Source of the DNA: Haladaptatus sp. R4 | GTDB taxonomy: Archaea; Halobacteriota; Halobacteria; Halobacteriales; Haladaptataceae | Length of the DNA stretch: 64,000 nucleotides | Direction: 5' to 3' | Assembly: GCF_001625445.1 (NCBI RefSeq) | Contig: NZ_LWHG01000011.1 | Location: 1,024,769-1,088,768, forward strand | Shown: piece by piece, positions 8,220 to 16,975 of the stretch | Layout of the letters: each line of letters opens with the position of its first letter | Numbering within the stretch: position 1 is the stretch's first letter | Made by a program: the position numbers and the translations under genes | Notes under the pieces: generated by a model | What the model saw: only the letters and a program-made list of their open reading frames with translations | Database searches by the model: none | What the model was told of the DNA's origin: nothing

Positions 8220-8492
8220 ATGCACGAGTTGACGGGATTTCAGCGGGACATACTGTACGTCATCGCCGGACACGGCGAGCCGCACGGACTCGCCATTCAG
8301 GACGGTCTCGAAGATTACTACGACACCGAGGTCCACCACGGTCGTCTGTATCCGAACCTCGACTCGTTGGTCGATGATGGACTCGTCGAGAAGGGGAAAC
8401 GGGACAAGCGGACGAACTACTACGCGCTGACTGAGCGGGGTCGGTCGCTCCTCGAACACCGACGTACGTGGGAAGAGCGGTTTCTCGACTGA
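8220..8492 (+). CDS. PadR family transcriptional regulator
   Basis: The start at 8220 (MHELTGFQRD) gives 90 residues, the usual size of minimal PadR winged-helix proteins. The pattern FQRDILYVIAG, HGLAIQDGLEDYY and HHGRLYPNLDSLVDDGLVEK matches the PadR helix-turn-helix and wing. These dimers usually repress nearby or distant genes in response to small molecules. The divergent GH3 gene is a plausible target, but regulation is not shown. A second, similar PadR gene lies at 56804-57160. A longer upstream frame to 8091 passes through AT-rich promoter DNA and was rejected. Confidence 0.88.
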   Translation: MHELTGFQRDILYVIAGHGEPHGLAIQDGLEDYYDTEVHHGRLYPNLDSLVDDGLVEKGKRDKRTNYYALTERGRSLLEHRRTWEERFLD

Positions 8493-8525
8493 ACCGGACG
8501 GTATCAGCAGTCACCGAATACCCCG

Positions 8526-9749
8526 TCAGTCGATACCATCCCCGTCCGTGGGCGTCGGCGCTTGGACGGGCATCTCGTCACCACCCGGCGGTAACTCCTC
8601 GTCATCCGAATCGGACGGGTCATGCGGTGGTTGTGGATGCATATCGGCGTCCTTGAGATACGTCGGGTCCACGGCCCACGGTCGAATCGGGTTGCCGGTG
8701 ATGAGTTCGGGCAGGACGATTTTCACGAAGTGGACGACGAGCACGAGTATCATCGGTCCCAAGAAGATCCCATACCAGCCGAACAGCAACGGCCCGAAGA
8801 TGTACGCGAGCATCACCATCCCGACGTGGAGGTTGCGCCCCGAGACGTACGGCCGCAGGACGAGGTCCGGGATGGTGTCCACGATGACGAACGAGACGAG
8901 CGCGAAGACGACGGGGAACCAGAGGATGCCGGGGTCACGAGCCATCAACGCCTCGGCGCTGATGACGCCCGTCACCGGGAAGTAGACGAGTTTCATCCCG
9001 ACGACGGGGATGAGGCTGGCGACGCCGGTCAGCAACCCGACGACGGTGGGGTACGGAATCGCCAAGCCGGGGGGTGCGATCATATTGAGGAGGTTGTAGG
9101 AAATCGCGCCGATGGTGCCCGTCATGAAGGCGTTCAGGATGTTGCCGAAGAAGATGCTGTTGAAGTCCGAATCCACGCGGGCCACGTACGCTTCGAGGAC
9201 CCCACCGCTGTCCGCGAACGTCCGGTGGAACCACCGCGAGAGTTTGTGGTCGTCCCGGAGCAGGTAGAACGCGATGGCGATCATCACGAACAAGTGGAGT
9301 GCCCCGTTCCCGACGAACTTGAGATACTGGAACGTCGAACCGAACGCCTGCTGGATGAGCTTCGTGTTGTCCTTGTTCTGGAGGAGCTGTTCTGGATTTT
9401 TGGTCAACTTCGAGATGTCGCTGTACTGCTGTATCGGCTCCGGAAGCGTGCCGATATTGGCCGTCTTCGCGACCATCGTGAGTTCGTGAAACGCGATGGA
9501 GACGGTGTAGGCGACGAGCAGGATCGCGGGAAGGGCGAGCAGCAGTAACGCAACCGCGGCGGCGAGGCTTCGCGGGCGAACCCGCTGCTGGAGTCGGCGA
9601 TATACCGGCCGCGTCGCGTAGTAGAGAAACAGACCGAAGACGAACGTCCCGATGAACGAGTAGATGACGAACAGCGCCGCGAGACCGAGTAGCCCACCGA
9701 TGGTCCACCACGCCGCCCGGGACTTGTCAATGTTCAATCCGGAGACCAT
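8526..9749 (-). CDS. AI-2E family (PerM-like) membrane transporter
   Basis: This 407-residue protein has about eight hydrophobic segments. Its N-terminal pair contains FGLFLYYATRPVYRRL and its central region contains SYNLLNMIAPPGLAIP. The C-terminal half holds SLIPVVGMKLVY, DTIPDLVLRPYVSGR and IFGPLLFGWYGIFLGPMIL, all typical of the AI-2E/PerM family. Bacterial members export autoinducer-2 or act as sodium/proton antiporters, so the substrate is open. The C-terminal tail is hydrophilic, rich in Pro, Asp and Glu. No operon partner is evident. Confidence 0.9.
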   Translation of the reverse strand: MVSGLNIDKSRAAWWTIGGLLGLAALFVIYSFIGTFVFGLFLYYATRPVYRRLQQRVRPRSLAAAVALLLLALPAILLVAYTVSIAFHELTMVAKTANIGTLPEPIQQYSDISKLTKNPEQLLQNKDNTKLIQQAFGSTFQYLKFVGNGALHLFVMIAIAFYLLRDDHKLSRWFHRTFADSGGVLEAYVARVDSDFNSIFFGNILNAFMTGTIGAISYNLLNMIAPPGLAIPYPTVVGLLTGVASLIPVVGMKLVYFPVTGVISAEALMARDPGILWFPVVFALVSFVIVDTIPDLVLRPYVSGRNLHVGMVMLAYIFGPLLFGWYGIFLGPMILVLVVHFVKIVLPELITGNPIRPWAVDPTYLKDADMHPQPPHDPSDSDDEELPPGGDEMPVQAPTPTDGDGID

Positions 9750-9842
9750 ACCACAGAAGTTTGCGGGCTGGCCTTAAAGATTTCGCGCACAGGACGACGA
9801 TAGCAACAATCCTTTTAACCGAATAGGAGCGTAGTACGGGGA

Positions 9843-11114
9843 GTGTCCGGATTCGAAAACCTCGTCACGTCGACTACGTTGGGCAGTGACGTCGTCCATA
9901 TCGCCCTCGCCGGAGCGCTCGGTCTCTTCCTCGGATTGGAGCGCGAATGGTCGCAGAAATCCGCCGGTATCCGGACGTTCACCCTCATCAGCCTCCTCGG
10001 TGCGGCGTTCACCATCGTCGGGAAGGACGTTCTGCTCGCGCTCGGTGGCCTGCTCGTCATCGTGCAAGGGATTTTGCTTGCGGTGCAGGGACTCCTGGAC
10101 GACGACGAGGAAACCGGTCTTTCGCTCACGACGTCGGTCTCCATGCTCGTGACGTTCGGCGTCGGCGTGCTGGTCGCGGAGGGGTACATCCTCGTCGGTG
10201 TCACCGTCGCCGTCGTCTCCTCGCTTCTGCTCATCCTGAAGCGCGAACTACACTCGTTCGCGTGGGGATTGTCGCGCGAGGAACTCCGTTCCGCCGGTGA
10301 GTTCGCCATCCTCGCGTTCGTCATCTACCCGCTGCTCCCGTCCGGTGAAGTCGCGTTCGGCGGCGTCACGTTGAGTCCCCGCCTCATCTGGCTGATGGTC
10401 GTCACCGTCGCCGGAATCGGCATCGCCAACTACGCCGTGGTCGAAACGTACGGTGGACGCGGTATCGCCGTCACCGGGTTTTTCGGCGGGTTAGCCTCCT
10501 CGACGGCCGTCGTCGGCACCATGCTCGACCACGTTCGCCAGCAGCCGGAGGCGGCGACGTACGGCGTCGCCGCCATCTTGCTGGCCGACGCCGCGATGGC
10601 GCTCCGAAACCTCGTCATCGCGCTGGCGTTCACCATCGGTACCCCACACAAAACGCTCTACGGTGCCATCATCCCGCTCGGAACGATCATCGTCGGTAGC
10701 ATCGCCATCGCGGCGTACACGGCCGACTGGTCCCAACGGATGGACATCGACTTGGAGAGTCCGTTCTCGCTACGAAACGCCCTCGGGTTCGGTGCTATCT
10801 TCCTCCTCGTCGTCATCGGCGGCGCCATCGCAAAGAGCCAGTTCGGTCAGACGGGGTTCTACATCACCGCACTGCTGTCGGGACTCGTTTCGAGCGCGGG
10901 CGTGACTGCCTCGGCGGTCACGCTGTACAGCGGGGGCAACGTGAGCCAGCAGACGGCCGTCTTCGGCATCCTGCTCGCCACCGCATCGAGCATCATCGTC
11001 AAGGCAGCGTTGACCATCTCTGCACCGAACCGTTCGTTCGCACGCCGAATTGCCGTCTGGAGTACAGTTCTGCTCGCCGGGTCGGGAATTGCGGCAATCG
11101 TCGCTGTCGTGTGA
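9843..11114 (+). CDS. MgtC/SapB plus DUF4010 family membrane protein
   Basis: A GTG start at 9843 gives 423 residues. The first 140 residues look like the MgtC/SapB domain (ALGLFLGLEREWSQKSAGIRT with the conserved RE and GIRT). The rest is a multi-helix DUF4010 region with GRGIAVTGFFGGLASSTAVVG and a similar later repeat, LLSGLVSSAGVTASAV. About eleven to twelve membrane helices are likely. This architecture is widespread and linked to magnesium stress only through the MgtC domain. The transported species is unknown. The gene stands alone between its neighbours. Confidence 0.85.
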   Translation: MSGFENLVTSTTLGSDVVHIALAGALGLFLGLEREWSQKSAGIRTFTLISLLGAAFTIVGKDVLLALGGLLVIVQGILLAVQGLLDDDEETGLSLTTSVSMLVTFGVGVLVAEGYILVGVTVAVVSSLLLILKRELHSFAWGLSREELRSAGEFAILAFVIYPLLPSGEVAFGGVTLSPRLIWLMVVTVAGIGIANYAVVETYGGRGIAVTGFFGGLASSTAVVGTMLDHVRQQPEAATYGVAAILLADAAMALRNLVIALAFTIGTPHKTLYGAIIPLGTIIVGSIAIAAYTADWSQRMDIDLESPFSLRNALGFGAIFLLVVIGGAIAKSQFGQTGFYITALLSGLVSSAGVTASAVTLYSGGNVSQQTAVFGILLATASSIIVKAALTISAPNRSFARRIAVWSTVLLAGSGIAAIVAVV

Positions 11115-11160
11115 GGACATATAACGAACCGTTTAAAATGTGGCTATTCCTATCAGCTAC

Positions 11161-12492
11161 ATGGACCGCGAAACAGCCGAGCCACAGGTTCGGGACATGC
11201 CGGGCCAGAAGGCGCGAGAGTGGTCAGACTATCATCACAAATTTGCCGCCCCGACGACGTACGTGTACGATTTCGTCTGGGACTTGACCGAGGATGCGGT
11301 CGGGCCGTTTTGTACCGACGTGGACGGAAACGTCCTCCTCGATTTCACGAGCCACGTCGCCGCCGCCCCGCTCGGATACAATAACCCCAAAATCAAGGAC
11401 AAACTCGACGAGTTTCCCCTCCCCGACCCGACGAAAATCGCCGGGCAGGACTTCTACGCCGCCGGTGGCTGGCCGCCGGAGGACCCCGAATTCCCCGGGC
11501 CGACCCAGTTGATGGAGCGACTCACCGAGGTCACGAGCCACTACGACATGGACACCGTCTTCCTGTCGAACTCCGGCGCGGAGGCAGTCGAGAACGCCAT
11601 CAAGATAAGCTACAACAACGGCGGCCACCGCGCGTTCAACTTCGACGGCGCGTTCCACGGCCGGACGCTCGGCGCGCTCTCGCTCAACCGCTCGAAAGTC
11701 GCCCACCGTAAGGGCTACCCCGAGATTCCGGGCATCGTGAGCGTTCCGTACTGTTCCTGTGAGGGCCAGTGTGGCTGTGGGTGGAAGACCGACGGTCCGG
11801 GCGGCAACGTCATCGCCGACAAACTCGACCCCGCCCAGGGCGTCATCGACCCCGAAGAAGTCTCGTACATCATCCTCGAACCGGTGCAGGGTGAGGGTGG
11901 CTACCGCATCCCGAACGACGAGTTCGTCGCGGACATCGCCGAGATTCAGGACACCTACGGTATCACCATCATCGCCGACGAGATTCAGTCCGGAATGGGC
12001 CGAACGGGCGAGATGTGGGCAGTGGACCACCTCGACCTGAAACCCGACGTCATCACCAGCGCGAAGGCGCTGCGCGTCGGCGCGACCATCTCCCGTTCGG
12101 ACGTGTTTCCGGAGGAGAAAGGCCGCCTCTCCTCCACGTGGGGTGCTGGCGACGTGCTCTCTTCGCTGCAGGGCGTGCTCACCCTCGACGCGATTCAGGA
12201 ACACGACCTGCTCGCGAACGCCACCGTGCGCGGACGACAGGCGCGTGAAATCATCGAGGACGCCGCGCCGGAATCCGTCGTGGACGTTCGCGGCCGTGGC
12301 CTGATGCTCGCCGTCGAGTTCGACTCGAAGGACCGGCGCGAAGCCGTCGTGGACGCCGCACTCTCACGCGGCCTCCTCACCCTCGGCTGTGGGTACAAGA
12401 CGCTCCGTCTGCTCCCGCCGCTCGACGTGACCGAGCGCGAAATCGACCTCGGTGTCAACTGCTTGCTCGACTCCATCGACGAGGTAGCGTAA
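11161..12492 (+). CDS. Class III PLP-dependent aminotransferase with Cys-rich insertion
   Basis: A TATA-like TTTAAAA at 11132-11138 places a leaderless start at the ATG of 11161 (443 residues) rather than the GTG at 11140. Fold-type I features are clear: SNSGAEAVENAIKIS for phosphate binding, the pocket sequence GAFHGRTLGALS, Asp273 in IADEIQSGMGRTG, and the probable PLP lysine at 302 in TSAKALRVGAT. Relatives act on 4-aminobutyrate, ornithine, lysine or acetylornithine, and the substrate cannot be assigned. Unusually, residues 198-206 read CSCEGQCGC, a four-cysteine cluster that could bind a metal. The gene is followed 30 bases later by a regulator on the same strand. Confidence 0.85.
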   Translation: MDRETAEPQVRDMPGQKAREWSDYHHKFAAPTTYVYDFVWDLTEDAVGPFCTDVDGNVLLDFTSHVAAAPLGYNNPKIKDKLDEFPLPDPTKIAGQDFYAAGGWPPEDPEFPGPTQLMERLTEVTSHYDMDTVFLSNSGAEAVENAIKISYNNGGHRAFNFDGAFHGRTLGALSLNRSKVAHRKGYPEIPGIVSVPYCSCEGQCGCGWKTDGPGGNVIADKLDPAQGVIDPEEVSYIILEPVQGEGGYRIPNDEFVADIAEIQDTYGITIIADEIQSGMGRTGEMWAVDHLDLKPDVITSAKALRVGATISRSDVFPEEKGRLSSTWGAGDVLSSLQGVLTLDAIQEHDLLANATVRGRQAREIIEDAAPESVVDVRGRGLMLAVEFDSKDRREAVVDAALSRGLLTLGCGYKTLRLLPPLDVTEREIDLGVNCLLDSIDEVA

Positions 12493-12522
12493 CGCTATAT
12501 CCGGCCGAGACGTTCCTCTAGT

Positions 12523-13185
12523 ATGAGCGTCACGGCTGATTTGTCGATATCCGGAGAAGAGTTCGTTCTCGGCACTGCCCTCCTTACAGATGCCGACGTT
12601 CATATCGAACTGGAGCGGGTCGTCCCTTCCTCACGGCAGGTACTCCCGTTTTTCTGGGCCATCGGGTCGGACTTCGAGACGTTCGAGAACGACGTGCGGA
12701 GCAATCCGAACGTGCAGAGCCTCATCGCGCTCGACAGGGTCGAAGGGCGTGTTCTCTATCGTGTCGAGTGGAGCGAGGAAGTCGAGAGTTTCATCTACGG
12801 TATCGCGGAAGTCGGCGCGACCATCCTCGAAGCGACCGGCGACCGCGTCTGGCGATTTCGACTCCGATTTCACGATCACGGTGCGCTTTCGGCGTTCCAC
12901 GACTACTGTGAAGTCCGGGACATCGGCTACACACTGGATCGCGTTGTGACTGACCTCGCCGAGGAGCGGGAGGAGTTCGGGTTGACACCCGAACAACGTG
13001 AGACGCTGATGCTGGCACTCGAACGGGACTACTTCGACGTTCCGCGCGGCGTGACGCTCGGCGAACTCGCGGACGAACTCGGCGTCACCCAGCAGTCGGT
13101 ATCCGAACGCGTCCGACGCGGGACCGGAAGCGTCCTCGAAGCGGTGCTCCTCGAAGCGAACGGGCGGGACACCGGGTCCACGTAA
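12523..13185 (+). CDS. Bat/HTH-10 type transcriptional regulator
   Basis: The 220-residue protein has the layout of haloarchaeal bacterioopsin-activator-like (HTH-10) regulators. A beta-rich sensor-like N-terminal part (to about 150) leads into LTPEQRETLMLALERDYFDVPRG and then a helix-turn-helix with LGELADELGVTQQSVSERVRR. The C-terminal helix-turn-helix is the clearest part. It follows the aminotransferase by 30 bases and could control or share its transcript, but that is inference. Its ligand and targets are unknown. Confidence 0.82.
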   Translation: MSVTADLSISGEEFVLGTALLTDADVHIELERVVPSSRQVLPFFWAIGSDFETFENDVRSNPNVQSLIALDRVEGRVLYRVEWSEEVESFIYGIAEVGATILEATGDRVWRFRLRFHDHGALSAFHDYCEVRDIGYTLDRVVTDLAEEREEFGLTPEQRETLMLALERDYFDVPRGVTLGELADELGVTQQSVSERVRRGTGSVLEAVLLEANGRDTGST

Positions 13186-13245
13186 AAGTGGGCTGTAATA
13201 ACAGGCACCATTGCTATCCTTACTACTCCGTTTTTCGAGAATACG

Positions 13246-13620
13246 ATGGCCGAAATGCGAGACGACCGACAATCGAGCGGGACCACAGCACCCCCATGCA
13301 ACCCGACCACGACGTTCGGCGACGCGGTCGGGATGTTCGGATTGGGAGTCCTTCTCCGTTTGCCGACGGAGTTACACGAGACACTGGCGGCCGAGTCACG
13401 ACGGGAAGTTCTCGCGTATCTGTACGGCCTCGACAGGGAGGTACCAGTCACCGAGATGGCGGATTACCTCGCGGCGGCAGGTATCGAACCCGACCGCCGC
13501 CGGGCACGGACGATTCTCAACCACGCACATCTGCCCGAACTCGACGATTCCGGGTTGATTCGGTGGAATCGAGAAGACGAGACGATACGGCTTTCGGTCG
13601 CCAGTACCGCTCAGAACTGA
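13246..13620 (+). CDS. Winged-helix domain protein (haloarchaeal DUF7344-like)
   Basis: This 124-residue protein has a disordered N-terminus of about 25 residues, then RLPTELHETLAAESRREVLAYLYGLDREVPVTEMADYL. That is the pattern of the small haloarchaeal winged-helix domain often placed at the end of signalling proteins. The ILNHAHLPELDDSGLIRWNRE stretch is the recognition helix and wing. It probably binds DNA. The last ten bases overlap the convergent gene ending at 13611. The family name is offered from memory. Confidence 0.7.
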   Translation: MAEMRDDRQSSGTTAPPCNPTTTFGDAVGMFGLGVLLRLPTELHETLAAESRREVLAYLYGLDREVPVTEMADYLAAAGIEPDRRRARTILNHAHLPELDDSGLIRWNREDETIRLSVASTAQN

Positions 13621-13934
13621 TAGCGGCGCTCGTCGTCGCGTTGGGGGAGTTGATTTGCACCGGTCATTTCTTCGAACGTCATGCCCGAGAGATACTCGTC
13701 GTAGGTCACGTCGTACGTGCTTCGGAGATGGAAGTCGAGGGTTCCGGATTCGACCGTCGTCTGAAACAGTCGATGAACGGCACGTCGGATGATCTCCGCG
13801 GGGTCGTCGGTGTCGAACGCGGTGCCGAGCATGGCGAGTTCGTTGCGTGTCTCACGGTCGAGAGAGACGGAAAAGTCCTCGTCGAGCGACGAGTAGGTGG
13901 CTCGAACGTCGTCGTTCAGGTCGTCCAGACTCAT
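13611..13934 (-). CDS. Conserved-type haloarchaeal hypothetical protein
   Basis: This 107-residue acidic protein starts MSLDDLNDDVRATY and has no signal or membrane segment. Its middle part, TDDPAEIIRRAVHRLFQTT, looks like an amphipathic helix of the kind found in ribbon-helix-helix or antitoxin-like proteins, with a more variable C-terminal part. Codon usage matches the neighbours, so I accept it as real. It overlaps the convergent winged-helix gene by ten bases. I do not recognise a function. Confidence 0.6.
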   Translation of the reverse strand: MSLDDLNDDVRATYSSLDEDFSVSLDRETRNELAMLGTAFDTDDPAEIIRRAVHRLFQTTVESGTLDFHLRSTYDVTYDEYLSGMTFEEMTGANQLPQRDDERRYQF

Positions 13935-13973
13935 TGCCGGGTGGTTGTGCGGTAGCGGGATACGGCTTTCGCT

Positions 13974-14249
13974 CTAGAACGGTTCGTCACAGCACCGACA
14001 CTCGTCCCGGCTTGCGAAGTTGCGAGCGCTACAGTTCCCACAGACGATGTAGTGATAGGACTGTGGACTCGATTCGCGTGCGGAGCGCTGCCCTCGGTGC
14101 TCTTGAAGCGACATACCAGCACCTGCGAGCATGAACGTACACCCGACGGCGATCCACACGGACGGACTGCGGGCGAACACGAGTGGTGCCGCTGGCGCGA
14201 CGATGATGCCGACGCCGATGAGGAAAAGTGTGGAGGGACGTACGTGCAT
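13974..14249 (-). CDS. Two-helix membrane protein with C-terminal zinc ribbon
   Basis: I place the start at 14249 because a TATA-like TTATT lies about 26 bases upstream; an upstream TTG at 14276 is less likely. The 91-residue product has two hydrophobic helices (about 7-45), a basic linker and a terminal zinc ribbon CGNC-x10-CRCC ending DEPF. Such small membrane zinc-ribbon proteins are common in haloarchaea and their roles are unknown. It lies 39 bases from the start of the 107-residue gene on the same strand, so the two may be cotranscribed. Confidence 0.7.
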   Translation of the reverse strand: MHVRPSTLFLIGVGIIVAPAAPLVFARSPSVWIAVGCTFMLAGAGMSLQEHRGQRSARESSPQSYHYIVCGNCSARNFASRDECRCCDEPF

Positions 14250-14283
14250 CCAGCGAAGATTAAGACGAACGTGCAATAAGCCT

Positions 14284-14400
14284 TCAGATTAACTCGGCCG
14301 TTTGGTATCCCGTGTCGTGGAGCGCCCCGCGACAGTCGAAAGCTTCACGCGTTCCGGTGTTCCCTTCGAAAACCGCTATCCGTAAACCGTCGCCGTCCAA
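14284..14400 (-). CDS. Possible small protein, 38 residues or longer
   Basis: A minus-strand frame ends at 14284 and reads DGDGLRIAVFEGNTGTREAF and then a single Cys, with haloarchaeal-like codon use. The best start I can see is a TTG at 14400; the frame stays open to 14529 but would then overlap mutY. It may be a real small protein, the tail of a decayed one, or chance. No function is suggested. Confidence 0.3.
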   Translation of the reverse strand: MDGDGLRIAVFEGNTGTREAFDCRGALHDTGYQTAELI

Positions 14401-14410
14401 AATCCCACTG

Positions 14411-15316
14411 ATGACCGAAACGGCGCCGTCGATCCCCGACAGAGACGCGGTACGCGACGCCCTCGTTTCGTGGTACGAGGACGACCATCGGTCGTTCCCG
14501 TGGCGCGAAACCGACGACCCATACGCCATCCTCGTCTCCGAGGTGATGAGCCAGCAGACGCAACTCGGCCGCGTCGTGACGGCGTGGGAGGCGTTCCTCG
14601 ACCGCTGGCCGACCCCGGAGGACCTCGCGGCGGCCGACCGCTCGGACGTGGTCGGCTTCTGGTCCTCCCACAGTCTGGGCTACAACAACCGCGCGAAGTA
14701 CCTCCACGAGGCCGCGAACCAAGTCATCGATGAGTACGACGGCACGTTCCCCGAGACGCCGGACGAACTCCAGAACTTGCAGGGCGTCGGGCCGTACACC
14801 GCCAACGCCGTCGCCTCGTTCGCGTTTAACAACGGCAACGCGGTGGTCGATACCAACGTCAAGCGCGTGCTGTACCGGGCGTTCGACGTGCCGGACGACG
14901 ATTCGGTTTTCGAGGAGGTCGCGAGCGACGTCATGCCCGACGGGGCGTCCCGCGTCTGGAACAACGCCATCATGGAACTCGGCGGCGTGGCCTGCGAGAA
15001 GACGCCCTCCTGTGATACGGCGGGTTGCCCGTGGCGCGAGTGGTGTCACGCCTACGAGACGGGCGACTTCACCGCCCCCGACGTTCCCACCCAACCCAAA
15101 TTCGAGGGAAGCCGTCGGCAGATGCGCGGCCGCGTGGTCTCGCTGTTGAAGGAGTACGACGAACTCCCGCTCTCGAAACTCGGCCCGCGGGTGCGAATCG
15201 ATTACGGCGGCCAGTACGGCGAGAAGTGGCTCCGGGAACTGTGTTCGGATCTGGAAGGAGATGGGTTGGTGAAGTTGGAGGAGCGCGAGGAGTGGGTCGC
15301 GCGGCTTAGGCGGTAA
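14411..15316 (+). CDS. mutY: A/G-specific adenine DNA glycosylase (MutY-like)
   Basis: The start at 14411 gives 301 residues. MutY removes adenine mispaired with 8-oxoguanine. The sequence shows the HhH-GPD fold: SEVMSQQTQLGRVV, the hairpin LQGVGPYTANAVASFAF and the catalytic Asp in VVDTNVKRVL. The iron-sulfur ligands are in CEKTPSCDTAGCPWREWC, which has the spacing of the C-terminal 4Fe-4S loop. The domain after residue 220 is shorter than the bacterial NUDIX-like part, as in archaeal members. The extra upstream frame from 14312 was rejected. No repair gene is adjacent. Confidence 0.92.
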   Translation: MTETAPSIPDRDAVRDALVSWYEDDHRSFPWRETDDPYAILVSEVMSQQTQLGRVVTAWEAFLDRWPTPEDLAAADRSDVVGFWSSHSLGYNNRAKYLHEAANQVIDEYDGTFPETPDELQNLQGVGPYTANAVASFAFNNGNAVVDTNVKRVLYRAFDVPDDDSVFEEVASDVMPDGASRVWNNAIMELGGVACEKTPSCDTAGCPWREWCHAYETGDFTAPDVPTQPKFEGSRRQMRGRVVSLLKEYDELPLSKLGPRVRIDYGGQYGEKWLRELCSDLEGDGLVKLEEREEWVARLRR

Positions 15317-15361
15317 ATTCCAAATAGACGCTTACAGCGTCAGTACAAACGAATACATCGG

Positions 15362-15577
15362 TCACGGTTTTCTGACATCGTCGTAGTCCTCCCAAATGAA
15401 CAGGTCGTGTATCCGAACTTCGAAGAAGTACGCTAGTTTGAACGCGAGTTCGAGCGAGGGGTCATAGCGGTCGCGTTCGATGGCGTTGATCGTCTGACGC
15501 GTGACGCCAACACATTCCGCGAGTTCGCCTTGGCTGAGACCGAGCGCTTCGCGGTATCGTTTGAGTTCCGACTTCAT
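15362..15577 (-). CDS. XRE-family helix-turn-helix regulator
   Basis: This 71-residue protein starts MKSELKRYREALGLSQGELA and contains VGVTRQTINAIERDRYDPS, the Cro/C1-type helix-turn-helix. The ending IHDLFIWEDY is typical of the small YozG-like class. Its ATG overlaps the stop of the upstream DUF2178-type membrane gene (ATGA), so the two are translationally coupled. Pairs like this are common in archaea and bacteria, and the regulator probably controls the membrane partner. Confidence 0.9.
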   Translation of the reverse strand: MKSELKRYREALGLSQGELAECVGVTRQTINAIERDRYDPSLELAFKLAYFFEVRIHDLFIWEDYDDVRKP

Positions 15578-15975
15578 CGCTCGTATCGGGTATAGAGACG
15601 GAGTCCGGTGTAGAGGAAGCCGATACCTGCGGTGTAGATGGCGAGCCAACGCATCCAAGGCGGCCACTCGTTGTAGCCAGTCGCCCAGAGAACCACTGCG
15701 GCAGGAAAGCCGATGGCCGAGCAGATCCCGAGAATGCGAATCGTCCTGCGCGCGGCGATGCGGTTGAGCATCTCGTCGCGTTCGTCGAAGAGCGGGCGGT
15801 CGAGACGGTGGCGATAGGCGACACCGACGGCACAGATGGCGACCCACGCACCGACTCCCACGAAGGGATAGCCGGCGACGATAAGGACGGCGTACACCGC
15901 GGCGGCGAGGACGAAAACACCCACGTATCGCAGACGGTGTGAATCTCTGAGACGCCGCCCGTTGGAATGGTTCAT
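15574..15975 (-). CDS. DUF2178-type membrane protein
   Basis: The start at 15975 gives 133 residues with four hydrophobic segments. Between the second and third lies a conserved-looking loop, FDERDEMLNRIAARRT, the hallmark of the DUF2178 family. It precedes and overlaps a small XRE regulator by ATGA. The function is unknown; the pairing suggests a regulated membrane response unit. It is divergent from the ABC exporter operon at 16139, with about 160 bases of AT-rich promoter DNA between them. Confidence 0.82.
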   Translation of the reverse strand: MNHSNGRRLRDSHRLRYVGVFVLAAAVYAVLIVAGYPFVGVGAWVAICAVGVAYRHRLDRPLFDERDEMLNRIAARRTIRILGICSAIGFPAAVVLWATGYNEWPPWMRWLAIYTAGIGFLYTGLRLYTRYER

Positions 15976-16138
15976 AGTAATGCAACGTGGTTTTTCCATC
16001 AAATTTGTTTTGCGTTAGTATTCTTTTTCGCTCCCTCTCCGAGAAATATTGCGGACCCATCACCCGAAGAACTAAGTCGAAAGTATTCGATTCATTACTG
16101 TATGGTATACTTTACACCCACGTCCGGGGGGAGCGTCC

Positions 16139-16975
16139 ATGGCGGTTGAAACAGCACGCTCTACCCCCTCAGATCCGGTGCTGTGGTTACAACAGGTCGT
16201 CGCGTTCATGCGACGGACGATTCTCTCGCAGTTGAAGAACCGACGTGCACTCCTCATCACGTTCGGTTTTCCGGTCGGTTACTACCTCCTCGATACGCAC
16301 CTCGCGGCCGGACAGGGTGGGGTGTCCCCCACGAGCAAGACCATCGCGGCCATCGGAATGGGTATGTTCGCCGTGTTCATCGTCGCTCTCACCGGATTCG
16401 CCCGGTTGTTCGGGGACGATATCACCGAAAAACGCTATCGCAAACTCCGCTCGCTTCCCATCTCGCCTTCGGCCGATTTCACCGGCCGCTTGTTGGGCAG
16501 TTACGTCATCGCGCTCGTCGCCTACACCCTGATGCTCGTCGTCGCCGCGCTCGACGGCGCTTCCTTCGACGCGTTCGGTCCCGTCTCTGTGCTTGTCTTC
16601 CTCGGCAGTCTGTTCGCGTTCTGCGTGGTGGCAATGGCAGTCGCCACCGTTGTCGCCGTTGTTCTTCGCGGTGACGGGGTGTACCGTGCGACGGTTCTCC
16701 TCGTCCTCGTCGTCTTCGCCGCGACGGGTTTCAACGGAGTTTCTCTGGCCGTGATTCCGCCCGACCTCCAGTACGCCGTCAACTACGTGCCGAATTCGCT
16801 CGCCGTTCGTCTGCAACTCGCGTACACGACGACCCACCTCGGCTCCCTCACACCACCGGCCCTTCCCGATTCCCTCACGTGGGGCGGGCTTCTCGCCGTC
16901 TACACCCTCATCGCCGGAGCCGTCGCTGCCGCGCTCTTCCGCCGTTACGTCTACGACGGGGAGGTCGGCGAATGA
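16139..16975 (+). CDS. ABC-2 type transporter permease
   Basis: This 278-residue protein has six hydrophobic segments and the loop phrase EKRYRKLRSLPISPSADFTG, characteristic of ABC-2 permeases that export drugs or lipids. A TATA-like TATACTTTA lies at 16104-16112 and a G-rich run precedes the ATG. Its TGA overlaps the ATG of the ATPase gene, giving a two-gene exporter. The substrate is unknown. The divergent DUF2178/XRE pair might sense the same stress, but nothing in the sequence proves a link. Confidence 0.87.
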   Translation: MAVETARSTPSDPVLWLQQVVAFMRRTILSQLKNRRALLITFGFPVGYYLLDTHLAAGQGGVSPTSKTIAAIGMGMFAVFIVALTGFARLFGDDITEKRYRKLRSLPISPSADFTGRLLGSYVIALVAYTLMLVVAALDGASFDAFGPVSVLVFLGSLFAFCVVAMAVATVVAVVLRGDGVYRATVLLVLVVFAATGFNGVSLAVIPPDLQYAVNYVPNSLAVRLQLAYTTTHLGSLTPPALPDSLTWGGLLAVYTLIAGAVAAALFRRYVYDGEVGE

